This document shows, one piece after another, positions 7,897 through 15,544 of a DNA stretch of 64,000 nucleotides. Each line of letters begins with the position of its first letter. The stretch's first letter is position 1. The notes beneath the pieces were generated by a model, which saw nothing but the letters and a program-made list of their open reading frames with translations, was not told where the DNA came from and did not search any database. This DNA is from an uncultured Eubacteriales bacterium. Lineage in GTDB: Bacteria > Bacillota > Clostridia > Oscillospirales > UMGS1783. The position numbers and the translations under genes are program-made. Where the stretch lies: the NCBI GenBank assembly GCA_934456365.1, contig CAKSHC010000006.1, forward strand, positions 70,776 to 134,775, read 5' to 3'.

Positions 7897-9291
7897 GTGT
7901 CTTCCCTGACGGACAATCGAATGGAATCCTCCGCTCTCGCCGAGCTTTTTCTCGACGGGCGGCTTTTTCTATCCTTTTTGCTGATCCATTCGGTTTTGCT
8001 GACCAGTGTGTTCGGGCGCATGGGGCTGATGTATGTTCTGCCCTTTTTCTTCTTTGTCTGGGCGGCGCTCTGCCTGGGCTACAAGCTGCGGCGCTCGCGC
8101 GGGCTTCTGCGGCCGGAGGTCGTCTGGCCGTTTGCGATCATCCTGCTCACGCAGCTGACCACGCTGGCGCTGACCGGGGTGGATTCGGCAGCGCTTTCTC
8201 ACCTCAGCGCCACGCTGACGCTGCTGATCGGCGTTTACTGCTGCGGTGCGGAAAAAACGCAGGGCCTTTTCGAGGCCTTTCTGGTGCTTTTGGTTTTGTT
8301 TGACGGGATGTGCCTTGCCCGGGCCTTTGTGGCCGAAACGGATGTGGTGCTGGGGGTGGCGCAGGGCCTTTCCCCGACCGACGGGGCGCTTTGCGGCATC
8401 TCCATCAGCTGCAATCAGCTGGCGGCCATCAATCTGTGCGGGTTTTTCATCGTGTCGCTCCTGATGGCGCGTCTGCGCGGAATGCGCGCGCCGTGGCGTC
8501 GGGCGATCCTCTCTTTTTGCGGGGTGGTCTGCTTTTTGTTTTTGGCTGTGTCGGGCTGCCGCGCCGTCAACATCGCGCTGGTGATCGCCGCCTTTTTCGT
8601 GGGCGCCGCTTCGTTTGCCGGGCTCTTTTCCGGCCGCCGCGCCTGCGTGTGGGGGGCTTTGCTGGGCGGTCTGGTGGCTGTCTGCATCGCGTGGACGGTG
8701 ACCGAGGCGGTGTTTGAAGGGTGGAAAGCGCTGATCCGGCACATCGGGATCCAGTCCTTCATCCCGAGCTCCATTTCGCTGCCCTCCTGGGCGGGCGAGG
8801 TGGACGCCGCGCCCGAGGTCGTGTCAACCGGGCTGCTGCACCGGGCGGACGAGATCCTTTCCGGGCGGCCGACGATCTGGCTGCGCAGCTTCACCATCTG
8901 GGAAAAAAGGCCGCTCTTTGGGGTGGGGCAAAGCAACCTGCGCGCTCTCTACAACGCCGCTTTCGGCTCGGGCGACCCCAACTATCCCTATGAATACCTC
9001 CACAACGGCTATCTCCAGATCCTGGTGGCCAACGGGGTGGCCGGGCTGTGCGGATTTGTGCTGTTTGTGGTGATGCGCGCCCGCGACTGGCTGAAGAGCT
9101 TTGCGCGCTCCCTTTCCCGGCCAACCTGCGCCTCGGTGGAAACGGCGCTCCTGTTCGGTTTTTTGCTTTCGCTGTTTGCCTACAACCTGGTGGAGGGCAA
9201 TTTCTTTTACGAGCTCAAGCATGTGGCGATCCTCTTCTGGCTTTTCGCCGCCATGCTCGACGACCGCATTCAAAATCAAAAAGCCCTGTAA
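7897..9291 (+). CDS. O-antigen ligase / Wzy-like polymerase family membrane protein
   Basis: About 464 residues from a GTG at 7897, chosen because AAGGAG (7882-7887) is nine bases upstream. Longer in-frame starts at 7765 or 7870 lack a site. About ten to eleven hydrophobic helices are visible, with a large extracytoplasmic loop in the C-terminal third. That loop has the Wzy_C-type pattern: SGRPTIW, a PLFGVGQSN segment, then LHNGYLQILVANG. Family members join or polymerise lipid-linked glycans on the outer face of the membrane. In a Gram-positive it would act on teichoic, capsular or protein-linked glycans. It pairs by position with the divergent GT2. Confidence 0.85.
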   Translation: MSSLTDNRMESSALAELFLDGRLFLSFLLIHSVLLTSVFGRMGLMYVLPFFFFVWAALCLGYKLRRSRGLLRPEVVWPFAIILLTQLTTLALTGVDSAALSHLSATLTLLIGVYCCGAEKTQGLFEAFLVLLVLFDGMCLARAFVAETDVVLGVAQGLSPTDGALCGISISCNQLAAINLCGFFIVSLLMARLRGMRAPWRRAILSFCGVVCFLFLAVSGCRAVNIALVIAAFFVGAASFAGLFSGRRACVWGALLGGLVAVCIAWTVTEAVFEGWKALIRHIGIQSFIPSSISLPSWAGEVDAAPEVVSTGLLHRADEILSGRPTIWLRSFTIWEKRPLFGVGQSNLRALYNAAFGSGDPNYPYEYLHNGYLQILVANGVAGLCGFVLFVVMRARDWLKSFARSLSRPTCASVETALLFGFLLSLFAYNLVEGNFFYELKHVAILFWLFAAMLDDRIQNQKAL

Positions 9292-9296
9292 GAAAA

Positions 9297-9330
9297 AAGG
9301 CCGGAGAGCTTTGCTCTCCGGCCTTTTGAT
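9297..9330. terminator. Bidirectional terminator
   Basis: AAGGCCGGAGAGC, TTT, GCTCTCCGGCCTT followed by T residues. It lies between the convergent ligase-like and activase genes. Nearly the same hairpin is found at 13175-13205. Confidence 0.85.
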
Positions 9331-9357
9331 AAGGAGCACCGGGCGGGGCGCTCTTTT

Positions 9358-10194
9358 TTATCCCGTAAAGGCCACGGGCTTGGCGCAATTTTCCGAAACG
9401 GCGGCAAGCCATGCTTTTTTCTGCTCTTCATCGGGCACGGAAAAGGCAGGCAAACGGCGGCCGAGCGTTGGATACTTCTGCTCGCCGAAGCTGTGGTAGG
9501 GGGCAAGCTCCACGCGCTCGATGGTGGGATGGGCGTTTGCCAGGGCCGCGATGGCGGCAAAATGATCGGGGCGGTCGTTGCAGCCGGGAACGATGGGGCA
9601 GCGCAGGATCACCGGCTTTCCCAGCCGGCCGAGCAGGGCGAGGTTTTCCAGAATGAGCCGATTGCCAACCCCGGTAAAATCCCGGTGGCGGATCGGATCG
9701 GTTTCTTTATAATCATACAGGAAAAGATCCGTCCAGCCGGCGAGCTCCTCCAGCTGCCCGGCAGGCGCATAGCCGCAGGTTTCCAGCGCGGTATGAAGGC
9801 CAGCCGAATGGGCTTTTTGCAAAAGCTCCCGGGCGAAGAGAAACTGCGCCAGCGGCTCGCCGCCCGAAAGCGTGAGCCCGCCGCCGGAGGTTTCGTAGAA
9901 ATCGCGGTCCTTCAAAACCTCGCGCAGCACCTCATCGCTTTCCCACTCCCGCCCGCAAAGCTCGCGGGCGCCGTGGAGGCAGAAAAAGCGGTCATCTTCC
10001 GCCGCCACCCCGCGGCAGCGGCCGCAGTGGGCGCACCGTTCGGCATGGAAGATCCGCTCGGGAACGCCTCTTTGGCTTTCGGGATTGTGGCACCACAGGC
10101 AGCGCAGAGGGCAGCCCTTGAAAAAGACGGTAGTCCGGATACCGGGGCCGTCGCCGATGCTGAACTTCTGAATATTGAAGAGGAGGCCTTTCAC
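9358..10194 (-). CDS. Glycyl-radical enzyme activase (radical SAM)
   Basis: 278 residues. The radical-SAM cluster motif CX3CX2C is at Cys28, Cys32 and Cys35 (GCPLRCLWC), preceded by the PFL-activase hallmark FSIGDGPGIRT. A cysteine-rich insert follows with Cys54, 57, 60, 72 and 80, enough for one extra cluster at most; many GRE activases have two full ferredoxin motifs here. SAM-binding motifs follow (TLSGGEP, ETCGY). It would install the glycyl radical in the enzyme encoded one base upstream (10196-12337). The two genes and the IclR regulator form one minus-strand operon. Confidence 0.93.
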   Translation of the reverse strand: MKGLLFNIQKFSIGDGPGIRTTVFFKGCPLRCLWCHNPESQRGVPERIFHAERCAHCGRCRGVAAEDDRFFCLHGARELCGREWESDEVLREVLKDRDFYETSGGGLTLSGGEPLAQFLFARELLQKAHSAGLHTALETCGYAPAGQLEELAGWTDLFLYDYKETDPIRHRDFTGVGNRLILENLALLGRLGKPVILRCPIVPGCNDRPDHFAAIAALANAHPTIERVELAPYHSFGEQKYPTLGRRLPAFSVPDEEQKKAWLAAVSENCAKPVAFTG

Positions 10195-10195
10195 C

Positions 10196-12337
10196 TTACC
10201 GCATCTCCTCCCGCCGGATAAATTCCTCCTGCGCTCCGCGGCTCATGTCGACGAAAACCGCGCTGTAGCCGGTGATGCGCACCAGCAGGTCGCGGTAGCT
10301 GTCCGGATCCTTCTGCGCCGCGCGCAGCTCGGCTGTGTCGGCAATGCTGAACTGGAGCTGCATCCCGCCGCGGCGGAAATAGGAATCGATCAGAGCCCGG
10401 ATCCGTTCGGCGCCCTTTTCTCCCGAAACATCCGCGCGGCGCAGGCGAATGTTGAGCGTGCCGGAATGGATGCGGTTGAAGGGTAGCTTGGAAACCGAAT
10501 TGAGCAGCGAGGTCACGCTTTTATGGGTGCCGACTGTGCCCGAGAGGTTTTCGCTCAGCGGCTGCCCGGCCAGGCGGCCGTCTACCGTGGCGCCCATTTT
10601 TTTGCCGTCGGCCAGATGGTTCGAATCGTTGATGGTGACCTGCAGGGTGAGCACATCCCGCTTGCCGTCCGGGCCGACAGCCTCCCGATCCACCACGTCG
10701 AGCACCTCGTTGGCCAGGCGGACCGCGTGGGAATCGGCGCGGTCGTCGTCGGTTCCGTATTTGGGGGCGCACCGGCAAAGGGCGAGCAGATCCTCATGCT
10801 CTTCAAAATTTTCCTTTGCCGCCCGGCAAAGCTCTTCCAGGGAAACGGCTTTTTTCCGAAAAACGAGGTCGTCGATCGCGGCGAGCATATCCGCGGCTGT
10901 GCCGATGTTGCGCAGGAAGGTATACAAAACGGGATATTTCGAAATGCGCGACGCCCGCTCGAGGGTTTCTTTCTGAAAGCAGTCGCTCAGACCAAGGCCG
11001 GGATCGGCGCGGAAGTCGCCCCGCCGGTATCGGGCAAAGCTTTCCTGTAAAAGACAAGCATACTCTTCCCGCACGGCCGCATACAGGTCATCCATCGAGG
11101 CGTAGTCTTGGCGGCGGTCGAGCACGGTTTGCAGGATCTGGGGAAGATTTTTCTCAAAAGCAAAACCGAGCATGGTCATGTTCCCGGCCAGGGAGGCCCA
11201 GTTGCAGGGATGCACCGAATATTCCAAAGCGTCGCTCGGCTCAATGTCGACATGCCGGTAGGCCGGGATCACCACGTCGTCGTTATAGAGAAGCAAGGAG
11301 GCATTCTGCGCGATCTTTTCGCAAAGCACGCTCCAAAGGGCCTCGTCGGTTTCCTTGGTATAGCGGCAGACATAAATGGGATTTTTCAGAAGGGGATGGA
11401 TATGCCGGGCCATAAGGAGCGAAAGAGGGTTCGGCCCCGCGGTTTTTTCGGAATAGCCTCCTAAGGTCACATATCCCGGGGATTCGTAGACCGGGTTGCG
11501 CAGCCAGCCGGTTTGCTGATAGTCCTCATCCAGATAGGCCATCTGATGCTCGCCGCGGCCGAGATGCAGGTTCATCTTGGCGCTGAAATCATCCCAGAAA
11601 GCCCCGGCGTCGGCTTCGGTCATGATTCCGGTTTCGAGATCGCGCCGATAAAGAGGGAGGAGATAGTCGTCCAGCCGCCCCAGATTCAGGCAGGCCACTT
11701 CGCAGCCGCCGTAGACGAGGTAGATCGTGTAGACAAAGAGCAAAAGCTGGAGCGCTTCGCGGAAGGTTTGGGGCGCGCCGCGGGTGAGGCTTTCGCAGAC
11801 TGCGGCGCAGTCCGGCAGCCCGGCGGCGCGGGCGGCTTTGCCGTAGCGCTCGATATAGAGGAGCATGGCTTCATAGGCGCGCAGGCGGCCGCGCAGATAG
11901 GTTTCCGCCTTTTCTCCCTCTTTTTCCGCCAATGCCCTTTGGAGGCGCCGCTCGGTTTCCTCGCGCAGGCCGAAAAGCCCCTTTTGAATCAGGCTTTCGC
12001 TGTCGATCACCCGGTGGCCGCCGTTGTAGAGCACAATGGGATTCCGGTTCGGGTCGCGCGTCCAAAGCGTATCCAGGCGCGCCTGCTCCTCGGGGGTAGG
12101 CACATGGTCGTCAAACCGGCCGAGCAGGAGATCGTGTTCCTGCGTCGGCAGAGAGCAGCGGGATAGAACTTCATACAGCCCCTCTCCCATGGCAAGCGGC
12201 TGCGGCAGATCGGCCACCCGATCCCAGGCCTCATACAGCAGAAAGTAACGTTCGACAAGGGTGCTCCTTGTGTCCTTTTGGCGCAAAAGCGCGATCGCCT
12301 GCTCGATGGATCGGGCGGCTTTTTCCGGATTGGTCAT
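10196..12337 (-). CDS. Glycyl radical enzyme of unassigned substrate (PFL family)
   Basis: 713 residues, slightly short for the family (usually 750-850). The C-terminal glycyl-radical loop is RITGYSAVFVD, with the radical glycine at about residue 690. The thiyl-radical cysteine is best placed at Cys378 in YSVHPCNWASLAG. Diol, glycerol, choline and related GRE eliminases have GCVE here, where the glutamate is the general base; pyruvate formate-lyase has two adjacent cysteines. This protein has neither: Trp occupies the glutamate position and there is one cysteine. It may therefore catalyse a different reaction. It is translationally coupled to the IclR gene (ATGA overlap) and one base from its activase. 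No transporter or microcompartment genes are nearby to suggest the substrate. Confidence 0.9.
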   Translation of the reverse strand: MTNPEKAARSIEQAIALLRQKDTRSTLVERYFLLYEAWDRVADLPQPLAMGEGLYEVLSRCSLPTQEHDLLLGRFDDHVPTPEEQARLDTLWTRDPNRNPIVLYNGGHRVIDSESLIQKGLFGLREETERRLQRALAEKEGEKAETYLRGRLRAYEAMLLYIERYGKAARAAGLPDCAAVCESLTRGAPQTFREALQLLLFVYTIYLVYGGCEVACLNLGRLDDYLLPLYRRDLETGIMTEADAGAFWDDFSAKMNLHLGRGEHQMAYLDEDYQQTGWLRNPVYESPGYVTLGGYSEKTAGPNPLSLLMARHIHPLLKNPIYVCRYTKETDEALWSVLCEKIAQNASLLLYNDDVVIPAYRHVDIEPSDALEYSVHPCNWASLAGNMTMLGFAFEKNLPQILQTVLDRRQDYASMDDLYAAVREEYACLLQESFARYRRGDFRADPGLGLSDCFQKETLERASRISKYPVLYTFLRNIGTAADMLAAIDDLVFRKKAVSLEELCRAAKENFEEHEDLLALCRCAPKYGTDDDRADSHAVRLANEVLDVVDREAVGPDGKRDVLTLQVTINDSNHLADGKKMGATVDGRLAGQPLSENLSGTVGTHKSVTSLLNSVSKLPFNRIHSGTLNIRLRRADVSGEKGAERIRALIDSYFRRGGMQLQFSIADTAELRAAQKDPDSYRDLLVRITGYSAVFVDMSRGAQEEFIRREEMR

Positions 12338-13050
12338 GCCTGTTCTCCTTTCCCGGCAGCAAACCCCAGCCGTCTGGAGATCCGCTCGGCCGCCGCCAAA
12401 AGCAGGGGAAGCTTTTCACGGATCAAGGAATCCGGGGTGTCGTAAAGCGTCAGCGAGGTGAGGCCGACGGCCGCCGCAACCTTTCCTTCCCGGCCATAGA
12501 CCGGGCAGGCCAAGCACAAAACCCCCTTGGCAAACTCTTCGTTGTCCAGCGCATATCCCTGCTTTTGGATCTCGGCCGCTGCCGCGTCAAAAGCCGCTTC
12601 GTGGGCTCCGTAGGCCAAAAGCACCTTGCCCGGCGCCGAACGCTCGAGGGGGTACTCCCCGCCCACGCGGCCGTTGACCCGCACCTCATGCTGCGAATCC
12701 TGATGCAGCAGGTAGAGAACATTCTCTCCGTTTCGCACGCCGAAATAGACCGCGTCTTTCAGAATGCGGTTCAGCTCGCGCACCTCCGGGGCCGCCATCT
12801 CAGCCAGGGCATACTGGGGCGTCCCTTTTGCGATCAGCGAAAAGGGCTTGAGTGTGAGCCGGTACTTGCGCTGGCGCTCATCGCTCAGATAGATCCACTG
12901 CTGCTCCAAAAACGCCTCCAGCACCCGCGACACGGCATTCTTGTTGATGTTGAGCGCATTGCTGATGTCGGCAATGCCGACCTCCCCCTGCGCTTGGGAG
13001 AAAAATTCTAAAATGGCAAGGGCATAATCCACTGCCGGCGCTTTCGACAT
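12334..13050 (-). CDS. IclR family transcriptional regulator
   Basis: 238 residues: N-terminal winged helix (about 5-65, DYALAILEFFSQAQGEVGIADISNA region) and a C-terminal GAF-like effector domain (about 80-235). It is the first gene of the operon with the glycyl radical enzyme and its activase, overlapping the former by 4 bp. It is therefore probably autoregulated and the local sensor of the enzyme's substrate or product. A ribosome site AAAGGAGG lies upstream. The promoter is at 13086-13114, with an AT-rich dyad (ATTAT...ATAAT) nearby that could be its operator. Confidence 0.92.
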   Translation of the reverse strand: MSKAPAVDYALAILEFFSQAQGEVGIADISNALNINKNAVSRVLEAFLEQQWIYLSDERQRKYRLTLKPFSLIAKGTPQYALAEMAAPEVRELNRILKDAVYFGVRNGENVLYLLHQDSQHEVRVNGRVGGEYPLERSAPGKVLLAYGAHEAAFDAAAAEIQKQGYALDNEEFAKGVLCLACPVYGREGKVAAAVGLTSLTLYDTPDSLIREKLPLLLAAAERISRRLGFAAGKGEQA

Positions 13051-13085
13051 ATCCGCTCCTCCTTTTGATTCGGTATTATAAATAT

Positions 13086-13114
13086 GTTATAGCATAATAA
13101 ATTTAGAATTTCAA
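13086..13114 (-). promoter_or_regulatory. Promoter of the IclR-GRE-activase operon
   Basis: On the minus strand TTGAAA (13109-13114), 17 bp, TATAAC (13086-13091). The surrounding sequence is unusually AT-rich and contains imperfect dyads suited to an IclR operator. Confidence 0.5.
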
Positions 13115-13174
13115 CTGGTTTTTACGAAACGTTTTGCCTCACGGTATCTTTCCGAAAAAGCCGTCATAAGAAAA

Positions 13175-13205
13175 GAAGGCCGGAGAGCAAAGCTCTCCGA
13201 CCTTC
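13175..13205 (-). terminator. Terminator of the TetR gene
   Basis: GAAGG(C/T)CGGAGAGC stem with an AAA/TTT loop, followed on the minus strand by CTTCTTTTCTT. It is nearly identical to the hairpin at 9297-9326. Confidence 0.7.
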
Positions 13206-13211
13206 ATCGTT

Positions 13212-13787
13212 TTATGCCAGCATGGGGCCGAGCAGGAGGGTGAGATAGTCGTGGGCGGCTTCTCGGGAGACGCGCTCCTCGCCCAGGGCGGTGTGGCGGG
13301 CCAGCAGAAGAAGCGTGCTGCCGCAGTGTTCAATCCGGATGCGGCGCGGAATGGGCGAGGGGGAGCGCGCCGGAACCTCCTTCAGAAGGGCGCGGATGCG
13401 CTCGTCCAAAAAGGCGAGGAAGCCGCGGGTGAGGGCGTCGCCCGCTGTGGCGCGGCTCAGAACGTTTTCCACGGTGGCGCGGTTTTCCTCCAGGAAATCG
13501 ATCAGACGGTCCAGCGTGTGGTGGGTGACCTCCAGCGGCGAGAGGGACGCGCCGTTTTCCAGCCGAAACCGCTGCGACCAACGCTCCCAGCAGGTGTTGA
13601 GCAGGTCTTCCTTATCGTCGAAATAGTTGTAGAAGGTGGCCCGCGGGTAGCCCGCCCGCTCGCAGATGCGGCACACCGTCAGCTCCTCGAAGGAGCTTTC
13701 GCTCAAAAGCTCGCGCAAAGCGTCGGAAAAGGCTTGCAGCGTACGCTGCGCGGTGCGCGTGGCCGCGCGCGTTTGATCCACCTTCAT
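13212..13787 (-). CDS. TetR/AcrR family transcriptional regulator
   Basis: 191 residues from an ATG at 13787, chosen because AAAGGAG lies just upstream; a longer open frame reaches 14300 but overlaps the divergent cdsA-like gene. The TetR helix-turn-helix lies at about 25-70 (ELTVCRICERAGYPRATFYNYF, then DDKEDLL). The C-terminal part is all-helical and ligand-binding in type. It is divergent from the CdsA-like gene at 13940, 152 bp away, and could repress it or itself. Ligand unknown. Confidence 0.9.
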   Translation of the reverse strand: MKVDQTRAATRTAQRTLQAFSDALRELLSESSFEELTVCRICERAGYPRATFYNYFDDKEDLLNTCWERWSQRFRLENGASLSPLEVTHHTLDRLIDFLEENRATVENVLSRATAGDALTRGFLAFLDERIRALLKEVPARSPSPIPRRIRIEHCGSTLLLLARHTALGEERVSREAAHDYLTLLLGPMLA

Positions 13788-13939
13788 GAAATTCTCCTTT
13801 GCGGGGGTGACAGATTGTTGAATTTTGTCGAGATTTTTGCAAAATCGGCGTATCCGACCTTGCATTCCCTTTGGGAAAAGCATATCATAGAGAAAGAATT
13901 TTTGCAAGTGTCTATCTTTCGGAAAAAGAGGCGAAAAGC

Positions 13940-14782
13940 ATGCGGATCTGCGAAGAAACCAAAACCCGGGTGAAAACGGCGCTGCTGCTCGGAATCGGAG
14001 CGGCGGTGATCCTGTTTTTCTCGGATCGGCCGCTCGTGGCGCGCCTGGCGGCGCTCGGGCTGTCGGCTTTCGGGGTGGCCGAGATTCTGACGGGGATGCG
14101 CGTTTTTCCCAAATGGCTGCGCATTTTGCTGGCCTTCTTTGCCGAGGGGTTTGCGCTGGCCGTTTTCTTTTGGAAAAGCTCCTGGAGCCTGCCGACGGCC
14201 GCTCTGGTTTTCGGAATCGGGCTTTTGGCCTTCGGGGTGCCGGAGGTGGGGCTGGCCCGGCAGAAGAGGATCCCCCGCGCCGCCGTTTGCCCCTTTGCAT
14301 TTCTGATCCCGGTGCTCTACAGCGCCACCTATCAGCTGTCCCTTTTGCCGCAGGGGCGCGCCATGCTCTGCGCCGTGGTGCTGACCTGCACCGTCAACGA
14401 TATCGCAGCCTACTTCATCGGCCGCCGCTTCGGGAGGCATCGCCTGTCGCCGCACATTTCCCCGCATAAAACCGTGGAGGGCGCGCTGGGCGGGCTCTGC
14501 TGCGCCGTGGGCGGGGGGCTGATTCTTTTGTGGATCGCCTGTCTGATCTTCGGCTGGCGGGCCAACTTCCCGCTGGCCGCCGCTCTTTTTGCCTGCATCG
14601 CTCTGACCGGCCAGCTCGGCGATCTGGCCACTTCTGCCCTCAAACGCATTTTGGGGCTGAAGGATTTCGGCCGGCTCTTCCCCGGCCATGGCGGCATTCT
14701 GGATCGGTTCGACAGTCAGCTTTTTGCTGCTCCCGCCGCGGTGCTGTTTTCGCTTTTATTCGGCAGCATCTTTTTGGGATGA
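13940..14782 (+). CDS. cdsA: Phosphatidate cytidylyltransferase (CdsA-like)
   Basis: About 280 residues, polytopic (roughly eight helices). It carries the CdsA signature near the C-terminus: SALKRILGLKD, then a PGHGGILDR segment. CdsA makes CDP-diacylglycerol from phosphatidate and CTP in the cytoplasmic membrane, the branch point for phosphatidylglycerol and cardiolipin. The start at 13940 is taken over 13871 because a purine-rich AAAGAGG is close and the N-terminus then matches family length. It stands apart from the usual uppS-cdsA-dxr context and next to a TetR gene, so it may be a regulated second copy. A terminator follows. Confidence 0.88.
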   Translation: MRICEETKTRVKTALLLGIGAAVILFFSDRPLVARLAALGLSAFGVAEILTGMRVFPKWLRILLAFFAEGFALAVFFWKSSWSLPTAALVFGIGLLAFGVPEVGLARQKRIPRAAVCPFAFLIPVLYSATYQLSLLPQGRAMLCAVVLTCTVNDIAAYFIGRRFGRHRLSPHISPHKTVEGALGGLCCAVGGGLILLWIACLIFGWRANFPLAAALFACIALTGQLGDLATSALKRILGLKDFGRLFPGHGGILDRFDSQLFAAPAAVLFSLLFGSIFLG

Positions 14783-14788
14783 AAAGAA

Positions 14789-14820
14789 AATCCTGCGCTC
14801 CGGTGCAGGATTTTTTCTTT
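14789..14820 (+). terminator. Terminator after cdsA
   Basis: AATCCTGC and GCAGGATT stem with a short loop, followed by TTTTTTCTTTTT. Confidence 0.85.
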
Positions 14821-14925
14821 TTATCGGGAAAGGTCAAAGGGAATTATCTTGTCGCTCCAACCGGCGCGGCGATGCCCTTCGGTTCGGATCATTAGCGTAA
14901 GCCCGGTTAAGGGAATGACAACAAA

Positions 14926-15002
14926 GGCGGATCTTCTGCGCTCCGGCGCGTTTGAACGCCACCTCAATCGGGTGCGCCGCCGCCTGCGCGAGGGATGAAA
15001 AA
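14926..15002 (+). repeat. 77-bp direct repeat, copy B (orphan MocR 3' fragment)
   Basis: It is a near-exact copy of 5763-5839, including the same stop codon and trailing A run, but with no MocR sequence upstream. The 14841-14925 stretch before it shows no gene. The repeat ends five bases before the -35 of the next small gene. Confidence 0.9.
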
Positions 15003-15007
15003 AGGGA

Positions 15008-15036
15008 TTGACGGAGCTGGGCGGCGGTGGTAAAAT
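15008..15036 (+). promoter_or_regulatory. Promoter of the 67-aa hypothetical gene
   Basis: TTGACG, 17 bp, TAAAAT, placed 30 bp before the ATG at 15067. Confidence 0.55.
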
Positions 15037-15066
15037 AGTTCCATAATTTGGAAAGGAGTCTTTCAA

Positions 15067-15270
15067 ATGACGATCGAGCAGGACGGGCGGGTTTATACCG
15101 TGCTTGAATGCGAAGATTATTGGAGTGTGAAGCGGCCGCTCGGGAAGAAGATTATGCTGGAATATCGGGTTCCGAAAGAAGAGTGTAAAACGCTGGAGGA
15201 TCTGACCGAGTATGTGCAGCGGCCGAGCAAGTCGTGGGACAATTCCTTCGGATGGGGCGGATTATGGTAA
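15067..15270 (+). CDS. Small hypothetical protein, 67 aa
   Basis: It has its own promoter and a strong AAAGGAG ribosome site seven to eight bases before the ATG. The protein is acidic, soluble-looking and ends in an aromatic and glycine-rich tail (SFGWGGLW). I recognise no family. It lies directly after repeat copy B and before two hairpins at 15463-15513. Signals for expression are good; function is unknown. Confidence 0.6.
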   Translation: MTIEQDGRVYTVLECEDYWSVKRPLGKKIMLEYRVPKEECKTLEDLTEYVQRPSKSWDNSFGWGGLW

Positions 15271-15457
15271 CTATGAAAAAGCAGACGCCGCGGGTATGCT
15301 ATGCGGCGAACAGATAGCAGGGAGCACGGTTTTTATCGATGTTTCTCCGCGACCGGGCGGAATGTTGCCGACCGGCGGGAGAGCGAGCCCGGCAAGTCGG
15401 GCTGCATCAGGGATCTGATCCGCGCGCAAACGGCGGAGCAGAGGCAAAAAAAAAGAA
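15271..15457. other. Gene-poor spacer
   Basis: I see no convincing gene. Short frames in this stretch lack ribosome sites and run into the hairpins that follow. Confidence 0.5.
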
Positions 15458-15462
15458 AAATG

Positions 15463-15482
15463 AGGCGGCGAGCCGCCTTTTG
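15463..15482 (+). terminator. Small terminator hairpin
   Basis: AGGCGGC, two bases, GCCGCCT, then TTTT. It probably ends the transcript of the 67-aa gene. Confidence 0.55.
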
Positions 15483-15483
15483 A

Positions 15484-15513
15484 AAAAAGCCCCGCCGGCC
15501 GGCGGGGCTTTTT
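15484..15513. terminator. Bidirectional terminator
   Basis: A ten-base perfect GC palindrome arm (GCCCCGCCGG/CCGGCGGGGC) is flanked by A and T runs. It serves both converging genes. Confidence 0.85.
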
Positions 15514-15544
15514 CTTTGCCGGTGGGCGGGGCGATTGGAGGGCT

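Noticed and set aside
13788..14300. N-terminal extension of the TetR gene
   Set aside because: It overlaps the cdsA-like gene and the intergenic promoter region, has low-complexity Arg/Pro content, and the internal ATG at 13787 has a good ribosome site.
5763..15002. Calling the repeat-bounded block an integrative element
   Set aside because: No integrase, relaxase, transposase or phage gene lies inside it, and the GC content is like the flanks. It is reported only as a finding.
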